From Phyto melanocephala (Eukaryota > Arthropoda > Insecta > Diptera > Rhinophoridae): a stretch of 64,000 nt of DNA. The stretch lies in NCBI GenBank assembly GCA_941918925.1, contig OW799234.1, positions 41,632,412 to 41,696,411 on the forward strand. The letters are read 5' to 3'. The translations under genes were made by a program, and so were the position numbers. Below, one piece after another: positions 1 to 11,299 of the stretch. How positions within the stretch are numbered: the stretch's first letter is position 1; every line of letters starts with the position of its first letter. Under the pieces are notes generated by a model. That model had not been told where the DNA came from. It saw only the letters and a list, made by a program, of their open reading frames with translations, and made no database searches.

Positions 1-390
1 GATGATAAAATTTGCTACGTTTATCCCCCTGGGCAATGTCATTATCGTGCCAAAATTAAGGTGCCACGCCCACTTTTACGCCCACCTCCCATATAACGTT
101 TTACCTAAAATTCATATAAAATTTTAGAACAATAAAAGTCTATATTGAAACATCTTAAATGTACTCATTCGCTAAAACATTTTTGACACGCCTACTATAA
201 CGCCCACTTTTCGCGTTATCTACCGTTAATGAAATTTAAAAGCTCATAAAACCGACAAAATTAGAGGTATGATGATGAAATTTTCTACATATATCCTTCT
301 AATCAATGTAATTGTTGTGCCGAAAAGTTTAAGTGACACGCCCACTTTAACGCGTACCTCCCATATAACGGTTTATCCTAATCCTTAAAA
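1..390 (+). repeat. TATACCC-family element, internal fragment
   Basis: This is the 3' internal part of the long dispersed family whose best copy lies at 41365..44320. The sequence carries the paired phrases CACGCCCACTTTTACGCCC and CACGCCTACTATAACGCCC, followed by a TAAAAGCTCATAAAACCG phrase, in the same order as in the better copy. It starts before the window. No coding capacity is visible. Confidence 0.8.
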
Positions 391-741
391 ATATGACAAA
401 ATCATGATTATAGCATTGCTGGGCACAAATGACAATTTGTAAGAAAATAAAAGTTAAAACAAAACAGAAAAATCGCCAAAGGAATCGTCGTTTGTGAACA
501 TAAATGCAAGTTCAAAAGAAAATATGGAAAAAGGTGGGCAATTAAAATCGTCGTGAGTGACCTTCGACTTAAGCCAAAAGCATAATATAGGGTACAATCG
601 TAAATGCTGCAAATTTGTGCATCACTGCGGCAGTAATGCCAAATGTAGTTGCTGATGCGCGATCAGCTGTTGCAGATGCATTGCAGCTGCTTAACAACTT
701 CGCAGGGTTTGCTGTTTTAAACGTTCTGCAAAAAATATATA
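391..741. other. Unassigned stretch with CTGC-rich patch
   Basis: No gene is recognised. Around 600..710 there is a patch rich in GCTGC/GCAGC, giving a chance 65-codon open frame on the minus strand. It has no domain signal and no splice context that I can support. Confidence 0.4.
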
Positions 742-1125
742 GGGCCAATTCAAAGTAAACTCTCATATTGTACTATGTCGTATAATTCATATTAATATGA
801 CTAGTGACTTTGAACACCTTTTGTTAACAAATTATGTATTTAATACAAGAAAGAAGACAAAGAGATGACGCTGTTAAAAATTGTATGTATACAGGAAAGA
901 AAAAAATAGAAAATATTATCTCTGAGAGGTGAGTAGCGAAGAAATTCTCTCTGAGAGACAGTATGGTTAAAAGTATAACATAAACAATTTCTTATACATA
1001 GGAAACAAATGTGTAAAGTCTTATTATTTTTTTGTATGGAAATTACTAACAAAAATTTTAAGCATGCATAAAATAATATGAAATAGTACAAATACGACTG
1101 ATATGCAACCACTTTGAATTGGCCC
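742..1125. mobile_element. MITE with GGGCCAATTCAAAGT ends
   Basis: Inverted ends GGGCCAATTCAAAGT (742..756) and ACTTTGAATTGGCCC (1111..1125) bound about 384 bp without coding capacity. ATA flanks both sides, consistent with a short TA-type target duplication. The size and structure fit a non-autonomous DNA transposon. The superfamily is not clear. Confidence 0.6.
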
Positions 1126-1237
1126 ATAATGTTATCCAAAATAGTAATAGCAAATATTAAAAAAAATAATTAGGAACAAGATGAAACGACTTCTGATTAT
1201 TAGAAATAAACTAAAAGTTAAAAGAAGATTGATTCCT

Positions 1238-1435
1238 AAAATAAAAATATAATAATAATAAAATATAATAATAAAATATAATAATAATAAAATATAATAA
1301 TAATAAAATATAAAAATCATAAAATATAATAATAATAAAATATAATAATAATAAAATATAATAATAATAATAAAATATAATAATAATAAAATATAATAAT
1401 AATAAAATATAATAATAATAAAATATAATAAAAAA
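1238..1435. repeat. AT-only minisatellite
   Basis: About 200 bp of irregular tandem units built from ATAATAATAAAAT, varying mainly in the number of AAT triplets. It contains almost no G or C. The chance open frame on the minus strand across it is low-complexity. Confidence 0.9.
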
Positions 1436-1595
1436 CTAGAAATATAAACTAATTTAAATTAAAAAAGTAATTGTTGTTTAATGCTAATTATTTCTCCATT
1501 GTATGTAAACTCAATCACTATTGAAACTTAACTGTTGTCATATTTGCAGAAATTTGCGGCAGCACTGCCAACTGTTTGCAAAAAAGAACATTTGA

Positions 1596-2326
1596 AGCTC
1601 TAAACACATAGACGACAGCAGACAGCAAGCAGCAATATGTCAAAAATAAAATTCATGTGTTTGAATGAAAACGATTATTTTGACGGCAGCACAGCAGCAC
1701 GACTGCACAACAGCATTTGCTGCTGCTGGCAACATGGTACAATTATCAGGTAGCCTCACTAAAACAGCTGATTTTTTTTCTCTACCTTAAGGTTTAACTA
1801 AAATGTCAAATTTTGTTTATGTATGTGTATATATTGTGTACGTATATATTCTACCGCCAAAAAACACGCTCACATTTGCTTTTTGACATTTAAGTCGTCG
1901 TTTTCCAACAACAAAATACATGTAGATTTTTGTTGTTGCAGAACTGAGGCTATCTGATGATTGTACCATGGCTGGCAACTTAGGCTATTTTCTATTTTGA
2001 CGGGCAGCAATAAGCAAATAGTGTTGCCATTATATTAAATTGGAAAAATAAGAACAAAAACTTATTTTTAATATTAAACATAAAAGAACATTACAAAAAT
2101 ACAATAAAGAAATAAATTTATGTTTTTTTGTAGTTTTTCGTGATATTGCATTTTTTTTTATCAATAACTTTAATTTTATTCATTATAAAATATATATGCG
2201 GCATCCCTGAAATTTGTATTGTTAAAATACACATCAGCTGATTATTATGTTGTTGCTGTCTTCAAAATCTGACTTCAGAGCAGTCGTGAAGTTGTGAAGT
2301 CTGCTGTCGTCTATGTGTTTAGAGCT
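1596..2326. mobile_element. DNA element with perfect 28-bp inverted ends, AGC-rich interior
   Basis: A 28-bp inverted repeat beginning AGCTCTAAACACATAG is perfect at 1596..1623 and 2299..2326. The interior near the left end is rich in CAGCA/CTGCTG. A hAT MITE (1733..1970) has landed inside it, so this element is older than that insertion. I see no transposase frame. A target duplication is not evident. Confidence 0.7.
1733..1970. mobile_element. hAT-type MITE, copy 1 (8-bp TSD GCTGGCAA)
   Basis: Inverted ends CATGGTACAATTATCAGG and CTGATGATTGTACCATG enclose 238 bp. GCTGGCAA occurs directly at both sides (1725..1732 and 1971..1978), an 8-bp target duplication as made by hAT transposases. It has no coding capacity. 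A second intact copy is at 35814..36054 and a truncated one at 11877..12013. It sits inside the 1596..2326 element. Confidence 0.9.
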
Positions 2327-3008
2327 TGACGCTTAAAAGTGCTGTCAATGGTTGCATTAATGAACGTTTTACTATGCTGCAGTGATGCGCAACTGTTGCA
2401 CTTACGAACGTACCCATAGTTAGGCCTTTATACTTAAGAAACTTTTCGTCAAGTGTCATTTGCTTAAGCAAACAGCGAATCTGATCGTACTTTGCTTACA
2501 AAATTTTCTTTTCATTTGATTTGTACACACTGTTGCATTATTTAGTACTTTTTTTTAATGTCATTTGTTTTTTTAATTAGTGAAAAAATGTATAAATTTT
2601 ATAATTTATGGTAAAAAATTTTTACATTTTACACATTAAATAACAATTTTGTGACATATCGATATATTTAGGAAATACAGATATAAAACCGCTTTTGCAA
2701 AAGTACAAATATTTGCAACTAATCATAGTAAGTATTTAAGTTTAAAAAGTATAATATATCCACCGACAACCCTACAAGAAATGAATGACTGAAACTAACA
2801 CATACAAACTGTTTTTACTAACACATTTGCAACAATTTTATATTGAATTGCTGCTACCGGGAAAAAAATGCATAAGCAAGAGTGAGACAGCTAATCTGTG
2901 TTGAATTCTTGACTTTCAAATAAAAAATTTTTGTAAAATAGTGCTAAATTTTTAACATTAAAATAATAAATATTTCTTAAATTAGTTTTTCAATATTGGG
3001 ATTTTTAG
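2327..3008. other. AT-rich stretch without recognised gene
   Basis: No coding frame or repeat that I can match elsewhere in the window. A short palindrome TTTGCTTAAGCAAA lies near 2460. The last 30 bases (pyrimidine-rich, ending TTTTTAG) look like a splice acceptor for the candidate exon that follows. Confidence 0.4.
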
Positions 3009-3202
3009 ACGAGTCTTTGCAGAAAATACACAAGTAAACGGTAAGTAAAAAAAGTAGCAGAATTATATTTATTTATGTACTATATGCACATTTTCATAAT
3101 TTTTGATTTTTTAGTAATCCAAGCCGTAATACAAAGGACGCCTTTACCATGCACAAGGATTTAAATGAGCCGTCCGGAATCATCGACGATAAAATAATAT
3201 AA
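3009..3202 (+). CDS. Candidate last two coding exons of an unidentified gene
   Basis: The sequence shows acceptor GATTTTTAG, a 32-nt exon 3009..3040, donor GTAAGT, a 74-nt intron with a TTTTTTAG acceptor, then an exon from 3115. Spliced, one frame stays open for 38 codons from 3009 to TAA at 3200..3202; the last nine residues read PSGIIDDKI and I. Unspliced frames are shorter. The intron length is typical for flies. I do not recognise the peptide. It may be the 3' end of a DNA transposon's transposase or of a host gene nested in the nonA intron. Repeat sequence begins 60 bp downstream. Confidence 0.35.
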
Positions 3203-3260
3203 ATACGAAATATAAAATATAATAATTAATTTAAAAAATTAAAGTTGTGTTTTATTAAAA

Positions 3261-4190
3261 TACTAGAAAAGCCCGGCGCGCGTTGCTACGCCCCTTAATT
3301 AATAAATTCATTCTAAGTTTATATTGAATATCAAGTGCAAAAAGCTAAAAATTATAACTTTTTTAATGGGCATGGCACTGCCCATTTTTTTAATCAAGAA
3401 ATTGTAGTCATGACAACTCAATATGTGTGCAAATTTTCAGAATAATCGCTGAAGTTCAAGTAGTTGAAAATTATATTTTTTTTATGGGCGTGACACTGCC
3501 CACTTTTCTAATCAAGAAATATTATAGTCATGACAACTCAATATGTGTGGAAAGTTTCACAAAAATCGGAACAGAGCAAGTACCTCAAAATTATGACATT
3601 TTTTATGGGCGTGATCCAGCCCACTTTTCTAGTCACAAAATTATAGTCAAAGTTTGAGAAAAATAGATCTAGTGCAAGTAGCTAAAAATGATAACTTATT
3701 TCTTATGGGCGTGGCACTGCCCACTTTTCTAACCATGAAATTGTATAATCATGAGAGCTCAATATGTGTGTGCAAAGATTTAGAAAAAACAGTCCAGTAC
3801 CTCAAAATTAAAACTTTTTATGGGCGTGGCCCTGCCCACTTTTCTGATCACGAAATTATAAAGTCAGGACAGCTCAATATGTATGCAAACTTTCAGTAAA
3901 ATCGGTCAAGTGCAAGTAGCTAAAAATTATAACTAATTTTTTATGGGCGTGGCCCCGCCCACTTTTTCCACCCATAAACACTCCCTGGAATGTGTACAAC
4001 AACTTGCCAAAGTTTGAGTCCGATCGGTTTTACAGTTTCGGAGTCTATAGCTAGCGCACAGAGTTTTACTTTTATATATATAGAAGATAGAATGTGTATG
4101 CAAAATTTCATTGAAATCGGTTCAGCCGTTTCGGAAGAGTTTGGTGACAAACACTGTGACACGTGAATTTTATATATTAGAAGATTTTTA
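3261..4190 (+). repeat. GGGCGTGGC modular repeat, copy 1
   Basis: It begins TACTAGAAAAGCCCGGCGCG, followed by five or so tandem modules of about 110 bp. Each has GGGCGTGGCACTGCCCACTT, then CTCAATATGTGTGCAAA, then an AAAATCGG phrase and a CAAGTAGCTAAAA phrase. It ends with TCGGTTCAGCCGTTTCGGA and TTTATATATTAGAAG, a 3' module common at the tails of RTE-like retroposons and some SINEs in insects (family knowledge). It is non-coding: the open frames across it are by-products of the tandem modules. Other copies are at 5745..6632 and, reversed, 56832..57928. Confidence 0.75.
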
Positions 4191-4209
4191 TTAAACTAAC
4201 TCACTTTCT

Positions 4210-4531
4210 GCTGCACGGGTGGTACCGCACAATTTAAAAAAGCTCTCCCAGTGATAGTACTCAAGATATATGATGTGAAAAATCACTTTGTATAGGAGCT
4301 ACCACGCCCACTTATCCGATCCCGCCCATTTTCGGCATGGCTACTCACATTAATATTAGAAGGCCTAACATAAATTTAAAAAGCTTTCCCTGTGATAGTA
4401 CTCAGGATATGATATTAAAAATTCACTTTGTATGGAAGCTACCACGCCCACTTATCCGATCCCGCCCATTTTCGGCATGGCTACTCACATTAATAATAGA
4501 AGGCCTCACATAAATTTAAAAAGCTCTCCCT
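4210..4531 (+). repeat. Two tandem ~140-bp modules linked to the GGGCGTGGC repeat
   Basis: Two near-identical units, each carrying ATAGTACTCA, TCACTTTGTAT, CCACGCCCACTTATCCGATC and TTTTCGGCATGGCTACTCAC. The reverse complement of the same units lies at about 56950..57320 beside the reversed modular repeat, so they belong to the same larger family. Confidence 0.7.
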
Positions 4532-4737
4532 GTCTTTGCTGATTAGCAAAGAGCAGTGGAGTGAGCAGTTCAAATGTATGTCCAATAGTCGATATAACTC
4601 ATAAGTTAACCCTTTCGACCCGGAAGGTACATATGTGTACCACTTAAAGTTTAAACATCTCTCAAAGGTTCAAATTTAATGTTGCTTGGTAGTGAAAAGT
4701 ACCATATAGTCTTTAAGTTCTCTTGAATACATTCCAG

Positions 4738-4853
4738 CTTTTTGTGACTTGAAACGCAACTATAGTGAAGTGTATAATTGGTTTTTGCATAATATTGTGC
4801 GTGAAATTGCAGAAAATGTTCAAAATAATGAAGAATTTAAATTTTTGCGGCAG
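4738..4853 (+). CDS. Candidate internal exon, unknown protein
   Basis: A 116-nt segment bounded by an acceptor (ACATTCCAG) and a donor (CAG, then GTAAAT) is open in one frame. It encodes about 38 residues including NYSEVYNWFLHNIVREIAEN. The amphipathic, charged composition looks like real protein rather than chance AT-rich frame. I do not recognise the family. It may be part of the DNA transposon in which it sits. Confidence 0.35.
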
Positions 4854-5744
4854 GTAAATATTTATAAACAAACATTTGTTTTATGCTTTCTATATGTACC
4901 ATATGGGCTAATTCTGCGTTACGGACGTTACATTCGCACGCAAATTTGCTTCTTAAGATTGACACAGCTTGCGTTCACATTGGAATATTTTCATGAAATT
5001 CTTTGCAATATGCAGTTCTTTGGAAGTACTTTAAAACTTATTTTAAACTTAAAGGTTAACTGTTTTTGAAAAAAGTTATGCTAGTTAAAGTTCCGTTACG
5101 GACGTTACAAAAAATGGAAGTTGATTTTGAGGCTTATGTGCAATTGCACATTTTTAGCTAATTTTGCATAATAAACAAAAAAAAGTTCATATACAAAAAA
5201 TTAAGTGGAATATATGACGATATCAATCCTGCTTAGAAAAGAAGTCTAAATAGTCCCGTTAAACAAAAATCTCAATTTTTGTCTGTTACGGACGTTACGT
5301 TACGGACGTTACACTTTTTCCATTAAACCAAATTAGTGTATATAAAAGACATTCATGTATTTAAAAATCTTTTTATCCTTGTAATTATTAATTTATTAGT
5401 TACAAAAATATTATAGAATATTTCACTACTCTTATATTAGCTTATATTCATTTATTTATTTGTTTATTTGACTGTTTAACATTGTATCAAGGCATATTTA
5501 TACATCAGGTAATTGCAGTTCGGAGAGAATTTTTTTGTTTATATTTTTTATGTATGAAGTTCGACATTTGAAATAAATTAGAAAAGAGAGAAAATTGTTT
5601 TTTATTTATGCATTTTGACAGCTGAAACTTAAAATAAGTGAAGAAAAAAATAATCAGCTGACGAATCAAGAGTACCTGATGAATATATTTGCCTTGCATT
5701 GTATCTTATGCTTAATAGACCCAGCTGTTCGAGCTACTTTTATA

Positions 5745-6575
5745 GTACACTAGCCAAACCCGGCGCGCGTTGCTACGCCCCTTCCTGAATTTTAATCGCA
5801 TTCTAAATTTTAATCGAATATCAAGTGCAAGGCTAAAAACTATAACTTTTTCTTTATGAGCGTGGCACTGCCCACTTTTCTAATTACGAAACTATATAGT
5901 CATGACAGCTCAATAAGTGTGCAAAGTTTCAGAAAAATCGGTCCAGTGTAAGTACCTCAAAATTATACCTTTTTTTATGGGCGTGGCACTGCCCACTTTT
6001 CTAAATACGAAACTGCATAGTCATGACAACTCAATATGTGTGCAAAGTTTTAGAAAAATCGGTCCAGTGAAAGTACCTCAAAATGATACCTATTTTTTAA
6101 TGGGCGTGGCACTGCCCACTTGTCTAAGGACGAAAGTGTAAAGTCATGATAGCTCAGTATGTTTGCAAAGTTTCAGAAAATTCGGTCCAGTGCAAGTAGC
6201 TAAAACTGATAACTAATTTTTTATGGGCGTGGCCCCGCCCACTTTTTCAATCACGAAATTATAAACCCATGACAGCTCAATATGTGTGCAAAGTTTCACA
6301 AAAATCGGTCCAGTGCAAGTACCTCAAAATTAAAACTTTTTTAGGGGCGTGGCCCCGCCCACTTTTCTTATCACGGAATTATTTAGTCATGACAGCTAGA
6401 TATGTGTGCAAAGTTTCAGAAAAATCGGTCAAGTGCAAGTAGCTAAAACTGATATTTAATTTTTTATGGGCGTGGCTCCGCCCACTTTTTTTCACCCATA
6501 AACACTCCCTGGTATGTGTACAACAACTTACCAAAGTTTGAGCCCGATCGGTTTTGTAGTTTCGGAGTCTATAGC

Positions 6576-6610
<35 letters not shown>

Positions 6611-6632
6611 TTCACTTTTATATATATAGATA
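5745..6632 (+). repeat. GGGCGTGGC modular repeat, copy 2
   Basis: Same order as copy 1: a 5' CCCGGCGCGCGTTGCTACGC, then six ~110-bp modules, then the CGATCGGTTTTGTAGTTTCGG tail. It ends in a (CA)n microsatellite at about 6581..6606 and TTTATATATATAGA. It is inserted into the element with GTTACGGACGTTAC motifs. Confidence 0.75.
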
Positions 6633-7015
6633 TTGTCATTGGAAAAGTCCGAAAAATAATGATATGATTTAAGAGCTGGAATATTTTTTACATTTATCCA
6701 TGTTTTTGATATTTCCTCAGATATAGTTTTGACATAATTTTTACCAACGTAAATTAGGAAAACGTAATTTTTTTTTGCTTGATTGTGAAAATCTCGAGCG
6801 TTTTTTAAGATGAGATTTTGGGTTTTTACTAGTTGCCAAACTTTTCGCTTAACAACAGTACCAACACCGTCCATCGCTTCTTTTCCATGCGAAGTAGCAA
6901 AAAAATTTCTGACGGAAAATCTAGTACGTAAATATTGCATGCATGGCGTACCGTCAAATATTTGAAGGGGGACATCGGTGTTGAGGTCTACAACATGGTT
7001 ATTAATTACTAATTA
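6625..7015 (-). pseudogene. Transposase C-terminal fragment with ATSHGK...DGVG motif
   Basis: The minus strand is open from about 7015 to 6625. It contains VPLQIFDGTPC, then FSVRNFFATSHGKEAMDGVG, then KRKVW, then FLIYVG. The FFATSHGK-x3-DG-x-G block is a conserved sequence I know from transposase-like proteins scattered in insect and other metazoan genomes. It lacks a start and the N-terminal catalytic part. The downstream end runs into a repeat tail and a (CA)n tract, which turn the last codons into low-complexity sequence. It lies between GTTACGGACGTTAC motifs, so it may be the coding remnant of that element. Confidence 0.55.
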
Positions 7016-7640
7016 TTGATTTTTAGGAATTATTTTAGGTTTCAGAAGAATTAGAAATTCATCATTTAAGTTGCAGATTGGGGGATCGCATGTTATTTAA
7101 ACACACTTTTTCTTACTTTGAGGTGAAGTTTTTCGGATTCTCGGCAACCTAGGGCAATTTTAAGCCCAGATTCAACAGATGAAAATCCATTATAAACACT
7201 TCAACCTCATAATATTAAAATAAAATTTTGGGTATTTTCATGCCGTTACGGACGTTACACACTTTGTCATTTATATTTCAAAAAAAAAAAAGTGTAATAA
7301 ATGTATTTCTTTTTTTCATCAGATTAAAGTGCATAAAAAACTCTGTTTATAAAGCTAGTTTAGAAAACAAAATTATTAAAATTCATTCTGTTAAACTTAA
7401 AAAACCCTATTTTCCGTTACGGACGTTACACACAGAGTACCCATTTTTAGTTCAAATTGTTAATATATATTAGATAATTAACAAATATGATTTTTATCTT
7501 AAATAAAAGAAAATTAAACAAATTAAAGTTTTGCTTAACGCTAAATACTGAAACGACTGTTTTGTCAACTTTTTTGACAATGAAAAATACCCTTTTTTAC
7601 AAAAATAAATGAAAGCAAGAGGTACGTTTAAGTTAGCCTC

Positions 7641-8509
7641 TGCCAAGGACAATTAAACCACCGTAAAACCTTATTGCTTATATATTTTGAAGCTTGAATA
7701 TGTAGCCTATTATTCTATTAACAAACTTTTGGATTTTGGACAACTTTAAATTTCTGCCTTTGGTTTAAAATTTTTCGGATTAGTCCATATGTACCATTCG
7801 TATTAGAGGTCTGCACAAATGATTTGGTAGCCAAATGAATGATGTGTGTGTATTTGATATTATTATCAAATGTGTAAAAAAAATGAGAGCGAGTCATTCA
7901 CACTCAATCATATTAAATGAGAGATCAACACAACACCGTTCATTAAAAAGTAAGCCACACACACTTACACTAATTGTGTGTGTTTCTCTATTATTGTTTA
8001 TTGTTTGATGAACTCAAATTCATACATATTACAATAAAAAAACCTAAGCGAAGTTAAAAATCACACTAATCATTCGTGTGTTTCTTGACTTTCTTATTTT
8101 GTTAAGTGAAGAGGAAAATTAAAATTTTAACAAAAAAAGTAATCAAATGAAATGGTTGTAATAAATGTATTTTTTATATGCAAAAACAATAATAATATTA
8201 TAAAAAAAAATTTACAATATGACAAAACCAGTATACAAAGGCAATAATTCTTAAGCACTTACTACATTATATTTTTATTCATTAATGATATGTATAGAAT
8301 TGATAGAAACAAACAGTAAATGTAAAAAAAAAGTAAAATTGTTCAACTTAAAATTGACATTTTAAGCTTAAAATATTAAAAGTGTTGCTGAATCAGCGGT
8401 TTATGGGCAAATTCAGCGACTAACCGCTTTTTTGTTTGTTTTATTTTTTGTTTCTCAAAAACGTTGACAACATTTCATAAAATAAACAAAACAATAACAA
8501 ACAAAAAAA
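7641..8509. other. AT-rich stretch, no gene
   Basis: Several GTGTGTGT and CACACACA patches lie between 7845 and 7985, and similar ones recur near 9455..9490. The rest is long A and T runs. Nothing coding is recognised. Confidence 0.4.
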
Positions 8510-8925
8510 ACATGTAACAGAGCTATATTAGGCAGTGCCGAATCTTATATACCTTTCACAACGTGTAGTCATATAAAAACATTCCATTGTAAAATTATAA
8601 TTGAGTTTACGTATGTTAGTTTCTAAAATAAAAATTAAAAAAAAAAATAAAAACAAATGTATTAAAAACAAACAAAAATTGCAGAAAAAAATTAAAAAAA
8701 AATATATAAAAAAATTAAAAAAAAAAATATATAAAAAAATTTAAAAAAAAAATAAATAAAATAAAAAATTTTTTCTGGCTTAGCTGTAATTCGATGCCAA
8801 GTTTATTATAACCAGTATATATGTATGTTGTTGTTGTAATTTTGAGAAAAACGAGGTGGTCGCGGTTTTTTGCTCATATCTCAGAAAGTTATTGGGCGAT
8901 CGTGCTGAATTTCAATAGCAATTAA
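8510..8925 (-). mobile_element. Mini-me-like retroposon, truncated, reversed
   Basis: Reverse complement of the 3' half of the element at 19694..20430: degraded terminal hairpin (GTGCCGAATCTTATATACC) at the left, the A-rich centre, then phrases equivalent to CGAATCCCAGCTGAGCCA and CCATAACTTTCTGAGATATG. The 5' half is missing. Confidence 0.75.
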
Positions 8926-9646
8926 GTTTCTTACTATTATTGTCAATGTATTGAATTTATTTTTATTTTAACTTTATTTATTGAAAACACATTTAATTTG
9001 TTTAAATAAAAATTATTTTAATTAAAAATTAAAAATCTGCTTTTAAGTGTGTATTTTAGTTGTAAAATTTTTTAACTTGTTTACGATTAAATTCGGTAGA
9101 TATAGTGATTATTGTCAACTGTGTGACATAATTAAAAAAAAACAAGTAAGAGTGCTAAATTAATAACAAATTAATAAAAATTCCATTTGTTAAAAAATAT
9201 ATTTAAAACTACTACTTTTTGCTTCTAAAAAGTTTGTATCACCTTTTAATGCAACATCTTTTTACTAATATTTTGTTTTCAATACGATAAAAAAAAATTT
9301 AAAACACAAAACACATGTTGTGTTGATAAAACAGAATATGTACATCGACACACAAGTGTATTTACTCGAATTAAAGAGCAAATTTGTTATTTACACCTGA
9401 ATCAAATATTTCTCTCACAACACTCACATAAATAATTGAACGCTTTGCACACATAGGCTATTACTCACACACAATTAATTGTGTGTGCCGAAAATTTGTC
9501 GGCTTACGTCGGCTTCATTTTAGCCGCCGATCACAACAATAGTTATTCCCATGTTTTCTCCTTTCTATCATCTTTCATAATTTATAAATGGGCAGCACAA
9601 TTTTTATTTACGAGTGTGGTTACTTTCTGCTTGGCTATTCCTTTTT
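8926..9646. other. AT-rich stretch, no gene
   Basis: No gene is recognised. It holds a perfect palindrome CACACACAATTAATTGTGTG near 9467. A chance 77-codon frame overlaps the left end of the adjacent mini-me. Confidence 0.35.
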
Positions 9647-10286
9647 TATACCCTTCACTTGTGGTGCACAAGGGTATATATAGCTTTGTCATTCCGTTTG
9701 TAATTTCCCCATAAAGTATATATTTTCTGAAAGCTTATAAGTAAGAGTCGTTTAAGCCCTGACCATCTGCCCGTCTGTTCGTGTGTTAGTTGAAATCAAC
9801 TTTTAGAAGCAACTATATGTTCCTCAGATCTGTGTATGGTAGCAATCTTTTGAAAATATCCGGGAATGAATCGCTATTGAAATTCTGCACAATCGCCCCA
9901 TAACGACCAACTCGTTTTTTTCACAATTACAACACATACATATATACTGGTAGAGAAAACGTGGCATCGAATCCCAGCTGAGCCAAAAAATTTTTTTTAT
10001 TTTATATATTATTTATATTTTTACCATTTTTTTTATATTTTTTTTTATTTTTAAAAAAAAATTTTTTTAATTTTTTTATTGTTTTGATTTTTTTTTTTTT
10101 TTTTGGAAACATACCCAATTCATAATTTTGCAATGGGATGTTTTTATATACATATGTATGTTTTTTATATGTATGTACGTCTTTCATATGAGATGAATGG
10201 TGATACAAACTATTGTTATTGCATGACTACACGTTGTGAAGGGTATATAAGATTCGGCACGGCCGAATATAGCACTCTTACTTGTT
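9647..10286 (+). mobile_element. Mini-me-like retroposon
   Basis: It starts TATACCCTTCACTTGTGG and has the conserved core CCCCATAAAGTATATAT. A GTCY-type tract (CTGCCCGTCTGTTCGTG), a T-rich centre and the terminal hairpin TTCGGCACGGCCGAA follow, then CTCTTACTTGTT. Core plus (TA) and (GTCY) tracts define mini-me elements of Diptera (known family). It has no coding capacity. Confidence 0.85.
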
Positions 10287-10631
10287 CAACGTGTTTTTTT
10301 TTCGGGGAAAACCCATTTAAAAACCAATAAAAACTCGGGAATCTGATTGTTCGAATTTGTTTGCTTAATACTAGTAATTCGAAAAATGTTGTGTAACGAC
10401 CCCCGCTGATTACTTATTTTTGAGTACAAAATTTACTAGCTGAAAATTTTAGAAAACTTTTTAACTTGCAAATTTTTACGCTAATTTTTACTCTCTCGTT
10501 TAGTTAATGAAATAATAGTAATTGTTAATTGTCCAAAAAAAACTTAGTAGAAAATATTTTATATATAAAAGTATTTACAAATCACATTTAAATTTTTGTA
10601 TATACATGTACTATATAAGCATGTTATACTT

Positions 10632-10750
10632 AAAGGCACCTTAAACTGTGTAAGGAAAAAATTGAAAAATTCTCAAATTTGTCAGTTTGTATATAGGTTT
10701 ATGCTTGTCACATTTCTGCTAGTTTAAGGTGCCTATAAAGAACATATCTA
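10632..10750. mobile_element. Small MITE, AAAGGCACCTTAAACT ends
   Basis: Inverted ends AAAGGCACCTTAAACT at 10632..10647 and AGTTTAAGGTGCCTATAAAG at 10731..10750 bound a 119-bp AT-rich element. Superfamily unknown. Confidence 0.55.
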
Positions 10751-10844
10751 TGTACATAGATACATTAACACATTCATATAGATTGTAATTTTTTTCAAAA
10801 TTCATCAAAAATAAAGAAAGAATAAAGCATAAAAAGGTATAATA

Positions 10845-11060
10845 AAGTATACCGATAAAGAGTGCTGATGATGAAATCGTAGCTGATTTCGAAAATGCAT
10901 TCCACTCGGCTAATATCGGAAATAATTTTAGAAAGAATATTCCTAAAAATGGTTACAATTTAATTAAATTTGAATTATAAAATTAAATAAATGAATAAAT
11001 GAATTTAAGCCAAAATAAAAATGATTCACATTAAAATTTAATATATAGTTTGAATAAAAT
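10845..11060 (+). repeat. Dispersed repeat shared with 36990..37210
   Basis: Phrases ATACCGATAAAGAGTGCT, GCTGATTTCGAAAATGCATT and AATATTCCTAAAAATGGTTA recur in reverse complement at 36990..37210 in the same relative order. It is non-coding and of unknown type. Confidence 0.7.
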
Positions 11061-11299
11061 ATATGTAAATATAAAACTCAATATAATTTCTTATATCAAA
11101 CCTAATAATGATTAAACTATTTTAACGTTATCATACAGAAACTTCTGTTTTTTTTTTATAATAGAAAATTAAATTGATTTCGTATTACCATATATGAACG
11201 AATGAAAGAGAGTTGAAAAAAACAACGATATATGTTAATATGTTTTTATTGTAATTTTTAGTGCAGCCGTAATATATATATACTCTATTGTTTGATTGC

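Larger units (their letters stand above)
4606..7640. mobile_element. Decayed DNA transposon with GTTACGGACGTTAC motifs
   Basis: The region opens with TTAA and CCCTTTCGACCCGG. It holds six copies of GTTACGGACGTTAC (4918, 5095, 5285, 5299, 7245, 7416), spread over 2.5 kb and interrupted by the modular repeat at 5745..6632. A transposase-like coding fragment lies on the minus strand at 6625..7015. I infer one old DNA transposon with repeated motifs. The right boundary is a guess because no matching inverted end was found. Confidence 0.4.

Noticed and set aside
1132..1320. 62-codon open frame on the minus strand rich in Ile/Tyr/Phe
   Set aside because: It is the translation of the ATAATAATAAAAT minisatellite and has no independent support.
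3427..3899. Consecutive plus-strand frames resembling repeated protein motifs (GRGPAHFS)
   Set aside because: They arise from tandem DNA modules of a non-coding repeat; frames break at each module in other copies.
4606..4623. TTAA followed by CCCTTTCGACCC as a definite piggyBac end
   Set aside because: No matching inverted end or piggyBac coding sequence nearby; kept only as a possible left boundary.
6379..6639. Minus-strand frame ending in (CV)n
   Set aside because: Produced by the (CA)n microsatellite and repeat tail, not a protein.
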